NCBI RefSeq assembly: GCF_033097365.1
Contig: NZ_AP028461.1
Coordinates: 1,364,001-1,428,000 of the forward strand
Length of the DNA: 64,000 nucleotides
DNA from: Actinoplanes sichuanensis
GTDB taxonomy: Bacteria; Actinomycetota; Actinomycetes; Mycobacteriales; Micromonosporaceae
Reading direction: 5' to 3'
The position numbers were made by a program, and so were the translations under genes. Positions 45,258 through 53,871 of this stretch are shown in pieces (the first letter of the stretch is position 1; each line of letters starts with the position of its first letter). The notes below the pieces were generated by a model that was not told the origin of the DNA, searched no databases, and saw only the letters and a program-made list of their open reading frames with translations.

Positions 45258-46615
45258 CCGTTTCGCCGACCCTGGCCACCGCGCAGCAGGCGCTGGCCGA
45301 CCAGTCCGTGAGCCGGACCCTCGGGACGCGGCTGGTCGCGTTCGGTCGGGGCAGCGCCGTCGTCGAGCTCGACATCCGGCCGGACATCAGCAACCACCAC
45401 GGCGCCGTGCACGACGGGATCGTCGCCTACGCCGCCGACACCGCGATCACCTTCGCCGGTGGGGCGGCGGCGCTCGGACCCGACATCGTCACGTCCGGCC
45501 TGACCATCGACTATCTCGCCCCGGCCCAGGGCCGCACGCTGCGGGCGACCGGCACCGTGTTGCGGGCCGAGGGCCGCCGGGCCGCCTGCCGGTGTGAGCT
45601 GCACGCGGTCGCCGAGGACGGCACCGCGACCCTGGTCGCCGTCGCGCAGGGCACGATCGAGGCCCGGTCCGCGCCGCCGGTCGTGACAAAAGCGGCCGGC
45701 CGCCGTGGGCCCACCGTGCAGGAGGTGCTCACCGAGCGCCGCCGCACCGGGAAGAACGACGACGGCGCCACCGTCGCGCTGGTCATCGAGGGTGGCGGCA
45801 TGCGCGGCATCGTGTCCGCCGCGATGGCCGCGGCGATCGAGGAGGAGGGCTACCTCGACGCGGTCGACCTGATCGTCGGCACGTCGGCCGGTGCGGTCAA
45901 CGCCACCGCGGTCGCGGTCGGCGCGGCCGGGCCGATGGCCGACTCGTACGCCGAGATCTTCTCCTCGCCCGAGTTCATCGACGTGCGCCGGTTCGTCCGC
46001 GGCCGCCCGGTGATCGACGGGCCGCTGCTGGTCCAGCGGGTCGACGAGCTGTTCGGCTTCGGTGCGCTGGCCGGCACCGCCCAGGCCGAGAAACTCGTCA
46101 TGGTCGCCACCGACGTGGCCACCGGCCGAGCCGAGGCCCTCACCGGCTTCACCGACCGCGACGACCTGGTCGGCTGCCTGCACGCCTCCGGACTGCTGCC
46201 ACTGCTCGCCGGTGACCCGGTCGAGCTGCGCGGCCGCCGCTGGCTGGACGGCGGCATCGTCGAGGCGGTGCCGGTGCTGACCGCGGCCGCCCGCGGCGCC
46301 ACCCACGCGATCGTGCTGGCCACCCGGCCGCCCGGCACTCAGCCCGCCTACGGCGCCGCCGATGTGGTGGTGGAACGCTACCTGCGCCGGCTCAACCCCG
46401 AGCTGGCCGCCGCCTACCGGGGCCGCCCGCACCGCTACCGGGAGACCCTGCAGCAGGTCCGGGACGGCTGGTCGCACGGGCTGAGCACACTGTGTATGGC
46501 CCCGCGCGTCGACGACCCGCTGCCCGGCCGGCTGGAACGCGACCAGACCGCACTGCGGGCCGCCCGGGACGCGGCGGCCGCCGTCGCCCGGACCGTCCTG
46601 AAGGAGCTGCGGTGA
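45254..46615 (+). CDS. Hotdog thioesterase fused to patatin-like phospholipase
   Basis: 453 residues. Residues about 1-150 form a PaaI-like hotdog thioesterase (N-H-H-G-A-V-H-D-G-I-V-A-Y-A-A-D; then G-L-T-I-D-Y-L). Residues about 170-440 form a patatin domain with oxyanion loop G-G-G-M-R-G-I, nucleophile motif G-T-S-A-G (S211) and catalytic Asp in W-L-D-G-G (D332). One protein could release fatty acid from a membrane lipid and hydrolyse an acyl-CoA. Both active sites look intact. GGGGGGAG precedes the ATG. It is coupled on both sides within the TetR operon. Confidence 0.88.
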   Translation: MTVSPTLATAQQALADQSVSRTLGTRLVAFGRGSAVVELDIRPDISNHHGAVHDGIVAYAADTAITFAGGAAALGPDIVTSGLTIDYLAPAQGRTLRATGTVLRAEGRRAACRCELHAVAEDGTATLVAVAQGTIEARSAPPVVTKAAGRRGPTVQEVLTERRRTGKNDDGATVALVIEGGGMRGIVSAAMAAAIEEEGYLDAVDLIVGTSAGAVNATAVAVGAAGPMADSYAEIFSSPEFIDVRRFVRGRPVIDGPLLVQRVDELFGFGALAGTAQAEKLVMVATDVATGRAEALTGFTDRDDLVGCLHASGLLPLLAGDPVELRGRRWLDGGIVEAVPVLTAAARGATHAIVLATRPPGTQPAYGAADVVVERYLRRLNPELAAAYRGRPHRYRETLQQVRDGWSHGLSTLCMAPRVDDPLPGRLERDQTALRAARDAAAAVARTVLKELR

Positions 46616-48231
46616 CCCACGACGTCGTCAACCAGGCCCCGCCCCGGGCCGGTCTCAACGAGTTCCTGATCAACCCGGCGCTGACCGAGGCCGTCGACCG
46701 CTACGGCGCCGGGTGGGCCACGGCGTCGCTGACCGAGGTCGGCGAGCTGGTCGGCCGGGCGGACTTCCAGCGCGACGCCGAACTCGCCAACACCCATCCG
46801 CCGGTCTTCACCGCGCACGACCGCTGGGGCCACCGGGTCGACGCGGTCGACTTCCACCCCGGCTACCACCGGGTGATCGGCGCCGCGATCGAGCACGGCG
46901 CGCACACCAGCTGCTGGTCCGCACCGCAGCCGGGCGCCCACGTGGCCCGGGCCGCCACGTTCATGCTGTTCGCCCAGGTCGAGGCCGGTCACGCCTGCCC
47001 GGTCAGCATGACCCACGCGGTGGTGCCGTCGCTGCGCCTGACCACCGACCTCGCCGGCGAGTGGCTGCCCAAGGTCTACTCGCGCGTCTACGACCCGGAG
47101 TTGCGGGACCCCGCGGTGAAGACGTCGGCGATCTTCGGCATGGCCATGACCGAGAAACAGGGCGGATCAGATGTACGGGCGAACTCCACCCGAGCGATGC
47201 CGGCCGGCGACGGCACCTGGCGCCTGACCGGCCACAAGTGGTTCTGCTCGGCACCCCAGTCGGACGCGTTCCTCGTCCTCGCCCAGGCCCCCGGCGGACT
47301 GTCCTGCTTCCTGGTCCCGAGGGTGCTGCCCGGCGGCGACCGCAACGTGTTCCGCATCCAGCGCCTCAAGGACAAACTCGGCAACCGGTCGAACGCGTCC
47401 AGCGAGATCGAACTCGACGCGACCGTCGGCCGGCTCCTCGGCGAGGAGGGCCGCGGCGTCCGCACGATCATCGAGATGGTCGCCCAGACCCGCCTCGACT
47501 GCGTGCTCGGCAGCGCCGCCGGGATGCGCCAGTCGGTCGCCGAGGCGGCCTGGCACGTCCGGCACCGCAGCGCCTTCGGGGCGACCCTGATCGACCAGCC
47601 GGCCATGACCGCGGTGATCGCCGACCTCCAGCTCGAAGCCGAGGCCGCCACCTGGACCGCCCTCCGGCTCGCCGCCGCCTACGACTCCGACGACGACGAG
47701 TCGGTCGCCTTCCGGCGGCTGGCCACCGCGGTCGGCAAATACTGGGTGTGCAAACGGGGGCCGAACCACGCCTACGAGGCCCTCGAATGCCTCGGCGGAA
47801 ACGGCTACACCGAGAGCTTCCCGCTGGCCCGCCGCTACCGCGAACAGCCGGTGATGGCGGTGTGGGAGGGCTCCGGCAACGTGATCGCGCTCGACGTGCT
47901 GCGCGCCATGTCCCGGGAGCCGTCCTCGGTGGAGGCGGTCGACCGTGAACTGTCGTCCGCCCTCGGCGTACACGCGGCCTACGACACCCACGTCGCCACC
48001 ACCCGCAAACTGATCGCCCAGGTGGCCGGCGACCCGTCCGCGGCCGCCGGATCGGCCCGCCGGGTGGTCGAGGCGCTGGCCCTCGGCCTTCAGGGGGCGG
48101 TGCTGATCCGGCAGGCCCCGGCGGCGGTGTCCGACGCGTTCGTGGCCGCCCGCCTCGGCCCCGACCGCGCTCTGGAGTACGGCGCCCTCGACCCCGGCCC
48201 GGCCCTAGCCGCGATCGCGGCCCGCGCCTGA
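46612..48231 (+). CDS. AidB-like acyl-CoA dehydrogenase
   Basis: 539 residues from GTG 46612, overlapping the previous stop (GTGA). Flavin-binding M-T-E-K-Q-G-G-S-D-V-R-A-N and the AidB-like C-terminal domain (A-L-E-C-L-G-G-N-G-Y-T-E-S with the Glu base) are clear. AidB relatives oxidise branched acyl-CoAs or bind DNA during alkylation stress. Here the thioesterase/patatin neighbour and TetR control favour lipid turnover. The end overlaps the convergent decarboxylase by 27 bp. Confidence 0.9.
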   Translation: MTHDVVNQAPPRAGLNEFLINPALTEAVDRYGAGWATASLTEVGELVGRADFQRDAELANTHPPVFTAHDRWGHRVDAVDFHPGYHRVIGAAIEHGAHTSCWSAPQPGAHVARAATFMLFAQVEAGHACPVSMTHAVVPSLRLTTDLAGEWLPKVYSRVYDPELRDPAVKTSAIFGMAMTEKQGGSDVRANSTRAMPAGDGTWRLTGHKWFCSAPQSDAFLVLAQAPGGLSCFLVPRVLPGGDRNVFRIQRLKDKLGNRSNASSEIELDATVGRLLGEEGRGVRTIIEMVAQTRLDCVLGSAAGMRQSVAEAAWHVRHRSAFGATLIDQPAMTAVIADLQLEAEAATWTALRLAAAYDSDDDESVAFRRLATAVGKYWVCKRGPNHAYEALECLGGNGYTESFPLARRYREQPVMAVWEGSGNVIALDVLRAMSREPSSVEAVDRELSSALGVHAAYDTHVATTRKLIAQVAGDPSAAAGSARRVVEALALGLQGAVLIRQAPAAVSDAFVAARLGPDRALEYGALDPGPALAAIAARA

Positions 48232-49341
48232 CGACTCGATGCGCCGCGGTCTCGGGGCGGGCACGTGGATCCGGCCACGCAGCCGCGCCTCCAGGTCGCT
48301 GACCAGCTCGGCGACCCAGGCCTGATCGACACCGGGCATGCAGATGATCCGACCGGTCCGCTCGTCCCCGCCCAACATCCACGGGCGGGGTAGGCGGTCC
48401 GGCTGGGCCAGGGTGATCGTGAACGCGTCCGGCAGCCGCTGCGCCGGCCAGCCGATCCGGCACAACGCGTCGTACGTGTACGCGGCCAGATCCCGCGACC
48501 GCTGCGCCCGCCGTCGGTGCCCACCACGGCCCTGCCCGAGCAGCGACGCGGCCAGCAGCAACGGCGTGTGCCCGGACCGGGAGCCACTGATCGTCGTGTC
48601 GGCCGTACCGATGTAGGAGATCTGCTCCCGGCTCTGCGCCGCCGGGCGCCGGGGATAGAGGATCACCGCACACGGCGTCAGCGTGGACAGGAACTTGTGC
48701 CCGCTGACCACCAGACTCGTCGCCCCGGCGCGGAAACCGAAGCCCGGCGTGCCGTCCGGCAGCAGCGCCCGTGGCACTCCGGCCAGCGCCGCGTCCACGT
48801 GGATCCGGCGGCGGGTGATCCCCAGGTCGTCGCAGAGCCCGGCGATCCCGGCCACGTCGTCGACCGCCTCCCGCTCGGTCGTGCCCACCGTGGCCACGAT
48901 CATCGCGGCCCGTCCGGAACCGGCCCGCAACCGCGCCCGCAGATCGTCGAGGCTCATCCGATCGTCGTCGTCGGTGGCCACCCGCACCAGCGGCGCGCGG
49001 ACCAGGTGGGCCGCCTTGGCGATCGAGTAGTGGGCGGCCGCCGACGCGTAGACCATCACGTCCGGATGGGCGGTGACCGCCTCGTCGACGGCGTGCAGCG
49101 TGCCCTCGGTGGCGCCGCCGGCCACATAACCCCAGACATCGTCACCGGCCCCGAACAGGGCACCCAGCCACCGCACCACCTGCACCTCGGCGTCCTTGGT
49201 GTGGCTGCGGCCGTGCCCCGGCTGGAACGGGTCACCGACATTGTTGAGCAGCCGCCCGGTGACCAGCTCGGCCAGGTGCGGATAGGTCAGATCGGTGGCA
49301 CCCGGAAACGCCAGCTCGTAACAGCGGTCGTCGAGATCCAT
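48205..49341 (-). CDS. PLP-dependent decarboxylase, histidine-decarboxylase-like
   Basis: 378 residues of the group II PLP decarboxylase fold. Closest to bacterial histidine decarboxylases: H-T-K-D-A-E-V-Q-V-V, W-G-Y-V-A-G-G-A-T-E-G-T-L, the PLP Lys in V-S-G-H-K-F (K216), and the I-G-T-A-D-T-T-I-S-G-S-R-S-G-H loop. It would produce an amine from an amino acid. It is preceded by a coupled unknown protein and an APC permease, which together suggest uptake or exchange of the amino acid and its amine. The N-terminus and length are normal. Confidence 0.85.
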   Translation of the reverse strand: MDLDDRCYELAFPGATDLTYPHLAELVTGRLLNNVGDPFQPGHGRSHTKDAEVQVVRWLGALFGAGDDVWGYVAGGATEGTLHAVDEAVTAHPDVMVYASAAAHYSIAKAAHLVRAPLVRVATDDDDRMSLDDLRARLRAGSGRAAMIVATVGTTEREAVDDVAGIAGLCDDLGITRRRIHVDAALAGVPRALLPDGTPGFGFRAGATSLVVSGHKFLSTLTPCAVILYPRRPAAQSREQISYIGTADTTISGSRSGHTPLLLAASLLGQGRGGHRRRAQRSRDLAAYTYDALCRIGWPAQRLPDAFTITLAQPDRLPRPWMLGGDERTGRIICMPGVDQAWVAELVSDLEARLRGRIHVPAPRPRRIESSGAGRDRG

Positions 49342-50180
49342 CAGAATCCCTTCCGCCGGCGCTCGTCCGCGGCATGGATCTCCCGGTCCAACTCGGTCAT
49401 CACCCGCAGCACCCGGCCGTAACCGGACCGCTCATAGAGCAGGGAGAGAGCCACCCGGGTGTACGGCCACCGCGACAGGATCACCGGAGTACTGAGCGCC
49501 TCATGACTGGAGATGGTCAGCGCGTTGTGACCGTCGGTGCCTCGGCGGTCGGCGACGAGCGCCCGCTGCCCACCCGGCATCGATTGATCACCGGCCAGGT
49601 AGAGGATCGTCCCGGGGATCTGCAACTCCGACCGGGCCCCTTCACACGCCTGGGCGAACGTGCCGGTGTGCGTGTCCAGACTGGAGAACGCCAGCCCGGT
49701 GTAGACGGCCCGGTCCGGTACGTCGTGCCGGTTGGCGAGGGCGGTTCGCACATCCCACGGCTGCCGCGGGTCACGGCTGCGGGCCAGATCGACGAGCGCG
49801 GTCAGCAGATCGACCGGATCGGACGGTTCCGGCCCGGCCAGCCACAACCGGGTGGCGGCGGTCACCACCATCGCGCTGCCGTCGGCGGTGCGCTCCCGGA
49901 ACAGGGCGGCCAGCGCGTACGGCACGAGCGGCCGGTTGAACCGTCGTCCCCACGCGGCCGACGCGTGCCGGGCGCTGAGCGCATGCGCCCGTTCGAACAG
50001 CGCCCATTCCAGGTTCTGTCGTACGAGGGTCTCGGCATCGGCCGCCTCCTGCGCCCGATGCTGCTCGGCCGGCGGCTGCCAGCCGATCGCCGCAGCCGGC
50101 GCCGGGTAGGGAACGCGCGGATGCGGAATGATGCCGTGCGGCTGGTAGGCCCCCGATTGGGGCTCGGCCAAGGCGGTCAT
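49341..50180 (-). CDS. Unknown protein in the permease-decarboxylase operon
   Basis: 279 residues from ATG 50180 with AAGGAA 5 nt upstream. Pro/Ala-rich first 50 residues, then a soluble domain of about 220 residues (W-A-L-F-E-R-A-H-A-L-S-A-R-H-A-S-A-A-W). Not recognised. No signal peptide, membrane helix or cofactor motif. Its stop shares one base with the decarboxylase ATG, so the two products are probably needed together, perhaps as an accessory subunit or substrate-presenting protein. Confidence 0.7.
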   Translation of the reverse strand: MTALAEPQSGAYQPHGIIPHPRVPYPAPAAAIGWQPPAEQHRAQEAADAETLVRQNLEWALFERAHALSARHASAAWGRRFNRPLVPYALAALFRERTADGSAMVVTAATRLWLAGPEPSDPVDLLTALVDLARSRDPRQPWDVRTALANRHDVPDRAVYTGLAFSSLDTHTGTFAQACEGARSELQIPGTILYLAGDQSMPGGQRALVADRRGTDGHNALTISSHEALSTPVILSRWPYTRVALSLLYERSGYGRVLRVMTELDREIHAADERRRKGF

Positions 50181-50233
50181 CAGGTTCCTTCGGGGGATTC
50201 TGCGGCCTTCCGGCCGGGGAGAGGCACGGGAGG

Positions 50234-51712
50234 TCAGACTTCGATGTCTTCCAGGGCCGGGTCGAGGACCGTCCGGCCGTCCGGGATGCCTCGACCGATG
50301 CCCTGGTAGACGGCGGGGCGGGTGTGCCGCAGGTAGCGGCCGGTCAGCACCGCGGTCAGGGTGCCCGCGCCGATCACGGCGGCGACCAGCCACGGCAGCG
50401 ACGAGCCGGGTTCGGTGCCGAGCAGGGTGCCGACGCTGCCGGCCATGAAGAACAGGGCCAGCACGCCGAAGGTGCCGCCGGCCACCGGGCACACCCGGCG
50501 TACCAAGACGTTCTCGCTGCCGCCCAGGCCCTTCTCGAAGAACGTGAACGCCGACCAGGACGTGGCGGTGAGCAGCGCGAGCACGCACACCGCGCCGATC
50601 GTCGACAGCCACGGGAAGATGGTGGCCATCGGGTCGGCGCCGGCCAGTGCCATGACGGTCAGCACGACCGCCGAGGTGACGGCCTGGACGGCGGTTCCGC
50701 CCAGCGGCGCGCCGCCCTTCGCGCCGGGGCTGACCTTCTGCCAGGCGGCTGGCAGCACACCCTCGCGGGCCAGGGCGAACACGTTGCGGGCGATGGCCGC
50801 GCCGAACGACGACTGAGCGGCCAGGATGCTGGTGACCAGCAGAAGGGTGGACAGTTCGGCGATGCCGTTGCCGTACACCTCGCCGAGCAGCGCGAGCGGT
50901 TGCCGGCCGGCGTCGGCGGGGCCGTTCTGCATGTTGCCGAAACCGATCCAGGCTCCGTACGCCCACGACGCGAAGCAGTACAGGACTCCGCCGCCGCCGA
51001 TCGCCAGCGCGGACCCGACCGCCATGGCCCGGTGCGAGGTGGCCTCCTCGGCGTAGGCCATCGCCGTCTCGGTGCCGGCGAACGCGGCGGCCGCGTACAC
51101 CAGCAGGGTGGAGGTGGCACCGGCGACGATCAGGCTGGACGGGGCGAACGCGAGTCCGGCCCCGGCCGCGGTGCCGGAGTCGGGTGCCGGGTGGGTGAAG
51201 CCGGCCAGGATGAACAGCAGCACCACCGCGATCTCCAGGGCCAGCAGCACACCGAGGACGCGCGCTCCGACGGCGCCCGGGTACTGGCCGAGCAGCAGTA
51301 CGATCAGCCAGGCGATCAGCGCCCACATCCACCATTCGCCGGCGCCGACGAGCCCGGAGACGGTGGCGCCGAGCAGGGGGTAGAGGCTGGCCTGGAGCGC
51401 GCTGTAGCCGATCAGCGTGACCGCCGCTCCGACCAGTCCCCAGGTCGGATTGGTGCCGCGGGCGAGTTGTGCGTAGAACGGGGCGCCGTGCGGGACGTGG
51501 CGGCCGACCGCCACGTAGGGGACGGCGAGGATGGCCATCACCGTCATGATCACCAGGAACGACAGCGGCACGCCCGCGGCGCCGGTCACGGCGTAGGTGG
51601 CCGGGATACCGCCGTTGAGCACGGTCTGTGGCGACGATGCCACGATCGCTGCTCCGGCCAGGGCGGCCGGGCCCATCGAGTAGCGGGCGAGCACAGTCAT
51701 CGCGGGCTTCAC
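50234..51712 (-). CDS. APC-family amino acid permease
   Basis: 492 residues with about 12-13 transmembrane helices. The helix-1 Gly-rich motif is partly conserved, and the first helices read A-A-L-A-G-A-A-I-V-A-S-S. It belongs to the amino acid-polyamine-organocation superfamily. With the coupled decarboxylase downstream, it could exchange an amino acid for its amine. GTG 51712 overlaps the stop of an 18-codon ORF (GTGA). Confidence 0.85.
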   Translation of the reverse strand: MKPAMTVLARYSMGPAALAGAAIVASSPQTVLNGGIPATYAVTGAAGVPLSFLVIMTVMAILAVPYVAVGRHVPHGAPFYAQLARGTNPTWGLVGAAVTLIGYSALQASLYPLLGATVSGLVGAGEWWMWALIAWLIVLLLGQYPGAVGARVLGVLLALEIAVVLLFILAGFTHPAPDSGTAAGAGLAFAPSSLIVAGATSTLLVYAAAAFAGTETAMAYAEEATSHRAMAVGSALAIGGGGVLYCFASWAYGAWIGFGNMQNGPADAGRQPLALLGEVYGNGIAELSTLLLVTSILAAQSSFGAAIARNVFALAREGVLPAAWQKVSPGAKGGAPLGGTAVQAVTSAVVLTVMALAGADPMATIFPWLSTIGAVCVLALLTATSWSAFTFFEKGLGGSENVLVRRVCPVAGGTFGVLALFFMAGSVGTLLGTEPGSSLPWLVAAVIGAGTLTAVLTGRYLRHTRPAVYQGIGRGIPDGRTVLDPALEDIEV

Positions 51713-51765
51713 CGGTTCACCGCCACTTCACCGAAGCAGCATTCGGCGCCAAACGATCCGCGCAT
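51709..51765 (-). CDS. 18-residue Cys-Cys peptide or leader ORF
   Basis: ATG 51765 follows a strong AGGAGG by 7 nt and opens MRGSFGAECCFGEVAVNR, whose TGA overlaps the permease GTG as GTGA. Such a good Shine-Dalgarno before so short a frame, with direct coupling, suggests real translation. Two adjacent Cys codons recall cysteine-responsive upstream ORFs; a short bioactive or precursor peptide is the alternative. Confidence 0.55.
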   Translation of the reverse strand: MRGSFGAECCFGEVAVNR

Positions 51766-52077
51766 TGCGGAGCCTCCTGAGGAGTTGAAAAAGGAAGGTA
51801 CGAACCGGGACCTGAACGCAGGCTCACGGTGCTGCGGCGTCGACGTCCGTGAAGCCCGCGAGGGCTCGTCGAGGCAGCTTCGGTGCCCTTGTCACCAGGG
51901 CGTACGCAACCCTTCCACAGAGGTATCAGCAAATCCCGAAACGTCACGACATCGAGCGATGACAAAACCGACAAAAACGTTTCCGGGTGTACGGCGCGCG
52001 CCTGCCGTACCGCGTTGATCCGATTTGGGAGCGCTCCCGTATAGCTGGGTGTAGCGCAGGCTCAGTGGAGGCTCCCA
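51766..52077. other. Divergent region between permease operon and second GH5 gene
   Basis: About 310 bases. It holds the Shine-Dalgarno of the 18-codon ORF, GCCCT/AGGGC hairpins around 51890, AT-richer sequence at 51940-51980, the second CebR box, and the GH5 Shine-Dalgarno (GGAGG near 52067). An antisense-like 85-codon frame inside was rejected. I see no complete riboswitch. Confidence 0.45.
52026..52039. promoter_or_regulatory. CebR-type operator (second copy)
   Basis: TGGGAGCGCTCCCG differs from the perfect CebR palindrome TGGGAGCGCTCCCA only in the last base. It lies 39 bp upstream of the second GH5 gene, the same context as the first copy. Confidence 0.8.
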
Positions 52078-53583
52078 ATGTACAGATCGCGTTTCGACAT
52101 GTCCCGTCTCCGGACTCGGCGGTGGCAGATCGGCGCGGTGGCCGGTGTCACCGTCGTCGCTCTCGGTGTCGGCCTGGGGGTCGCCTCGGCCGGCGAGGCC
52201 ACGCCCACGGTCAGCTGCCCGGCCGTGAAGATCAACGTCGCGGTGCCCGCCCAGCAGCGTGCCGACGTGCAGCGCAACCTGGAGCTGCTCAACACCCAGA
52301 TCGACGAGGCCGACAAGCGGATCGTCAGCACCAAGGGGCAGGGCGGCCCGAACTTCATCCAGAACGCGATCCTCGGCCCGCTGAAGGACAAGCGGTTCGC
52401 CACCATCGAGCGGATGGAGACGGCGATCGCCCGCAACGCGGCCCGCCCGAACCTGAACTCCGAGGGCCTGGCACCCTGCACGCTCAACACCAAGGGTGGC
52501 ACCCCGGCCAAGCAGCCCACCGCGGTACCCACCACCGCCGCCCCGGCCGCGACCACCAAGCCGCCGGTGAAGGCCACCACGCCGCCCACCAAGGCACCGG
52601 CCACCACGGCACCGACCGCCGCGCCGACCACCGCCGCTCCGGCCAAGGGCACCCCGGTCGCCGTCAACGGCCGGCTCAAGGTGTGCGGGGTGAACCTCTG
52701 CAACCAGGCCGGCCAGCCGATTCAACTGCGCGGTATGAGCAGCCACGGCCTGCAGTTCTTCCCGAACTGCGTGAACGCCGGTTCGCTGAACGCGCTGCGC
52801 AACGACTGGAACGCCGACTTCATCCGGCTCAGCATGTACGTGCAGGAGGGCGGCCTGGAGACCGACCCGGTCGGATTCACCGCGAAGGTCAACGGGCTCG
52901 TCGACCAGGCCACCAGGCTGGGTCTCTACGTGATCGTGGACTTCCACATCCTCACGCCCGGTGACCCCAACCGGAACACCGCGCTGGCCAAGAAGTTCTT
53001 CGCCGACGTGACGGCCGCGCACCGGAACAACAACAACGTGATCTACGAGATCGCCAACGAGCCGAACGGGGTCAGCTGGGACGGCATCCTGAACTACGCC
53101 AACCAGGTCATCCCGGTGATCCGCCAGAACGTGCCGGACAGCGTGGTGCTCGTCGGCACCCGCGGCTTCTCCTCGCTCGGCCTCACCGACGGCGCCGACG
53201 AGACCGAGATCGTCAACGACCCGGTCGCGTTCCAGAACATCATGTACACGTTCCACTTCTACGCGGCGTCGCACGGCGCGGACCGGCGTGCGGTCGTGGC
53301 CCGGGCCGCGAAGAAGCTGCCGCTGTTCGTCAGCGAGTTCGGCACCCAGACCTTCACCGGCGACGGCGGCAACGACTTCGCCAGCACGAACGCCTGGCTC
53401 GACCTGCTCAAGGCCAACAAGATCGGCTACGGCATGTGGAGCCTGTCCGACGGCCGGGAGACGAACTCGGCGTTCAAGCAGGGCACCTGCGCGGGCTCGA
53501 CGTTCGCCGGCACGGGCGTACTGACCGAGGCCGGCCGCTACATCCGCAGCCGCATCCTCACCGGAGTCGGCAACCCGAACTAG
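52078..53583 (+). CDS. Secreted GH5 endoglucanase with novel N-terminal domain
   Basis: 501 residues. Signal/anchor about 1-40 (G-A-V-A-G-V-T-V-V-A-L-G-V), an unassigned domain of about 90 residues with two Cys (about 45-140: V-S-C-P-A-V to A-P-C-T-L-N), a Thr/Pro/Ala linker (about 143-195), then GH5 with acid/base E328 (I-A-N-E-P-N) and nucleophile E420 (V-S-E-F-G). Cellulose or beta-glucan hydrolysis outside the cell is expected. GGAGG precedes the ATG. The CebR site predicts cello-oligosaccharide induction along with the 14.5-kb cellulase. Confidence 0.92.
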   Translation: MYRSRFDMSRLRTRRWQIGAVAGVTVVALGVGLGVASAGEATPTVSCPAVKINVAVPAQQRADVQRNLELLNTQIDEADKRIVSTKGQGGPNFIQNAILGPLKDKRFATIERMETAIARNAARPNLNSEGLAPCTLNTKGGTPAKQPTAVPTTAAPAATTKPPVKATTPPTKAPATTAPTAAPTTAAPAKGTPVAVNGRLKVCGVNLCNQAGQPIQLRGMSSHGLQFFPNCVNAGSLNALRNDWNADFIRLSMYVQEGGLETDPVGFTAKVNGLVDQATRLGLYVIVDFHILTPGDPNRNTALAKKFFADVTAAHRNNNNVIYEIANEPNGVSWDGILNYANQVIPVIRQNVPDSVVLVGTRGFSSLGLTDGADETEIVNDPVAFQNIMYTFHFYAASHGADRRAVVARAAKKLPLFVSEFGTQTFTGDGGNDFASTNAWLDLLKANKIGYGMWSLSDGRETNSAFKQGTCAGSTFAGTGVLTEAGRYIRSRILTGVGNPN

Positions 53584-53816
53584 TGGTTGAAATGCCGCCG
53601 GGATGCTCGAATCAGCAGCATCCCGGCGGTCATTGCCGTCAAGGCCAGGGCGATCAGGCCCAGGACCGGGGTCATCGCCGCCGCCAGCATCTGCCAGTCG
53701 AGCCACGCCTCCATCGCCGCCTGGTCGCGCTGCCTGCTGATGTCTTGAAAGACACCCCCGATGAGGAAGACCGGATTGATCATGCTCAGGGCGGCGACCA
53801 GCAGAGGCAGCACCAA
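53580..53816 (-). CDS. Small membrane protein, unclear start
   Basis: 78 residues from TTG 53816 with two hydrophobic helices and a charged loop (D-I-S-R-Q-R-D-Q). About 20 further upstream codons, encoding D-P-H-R-A-D-R-H-A-E-W-A-Y-R, look coding in the same frame, but none is a usual start before an upstream stop. Either a rare start is used or the gene has lost its beginning. Its stop overlaps the convergent GH5 end. Confidence 0.5.
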   Translation of the reverse strand: MVLPLLVAALSMINPVFLIGGVFQDISRQRDQAAMEAWLDWQMLAAAMTPVLGLIALALTAMTAGMLLIRASRRHFNH

Positions 53817-53871
53817 TCCGACCAGGCTCAGCCGGTAGGCCCACTCTGCGTGTCGGTCGGCCCGGTGGGGA

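Noticed and set aside
51870..51935. SAM-type riboswitch before the second GH5 gene
   Set aside because: A GCCCT/AGGGC hairpin and a GCAACCCTTCC-like run are present, but the remaining conserved elements and helices are not.
51717..51974. 85-codon reverse-strand frame upstream of the APC permease
   Set aside because: TTG start without a Shine-Dalgarno, Arg/Ser-rich composition, and it overlaps the better-supported 18-codon ORF in another frame.
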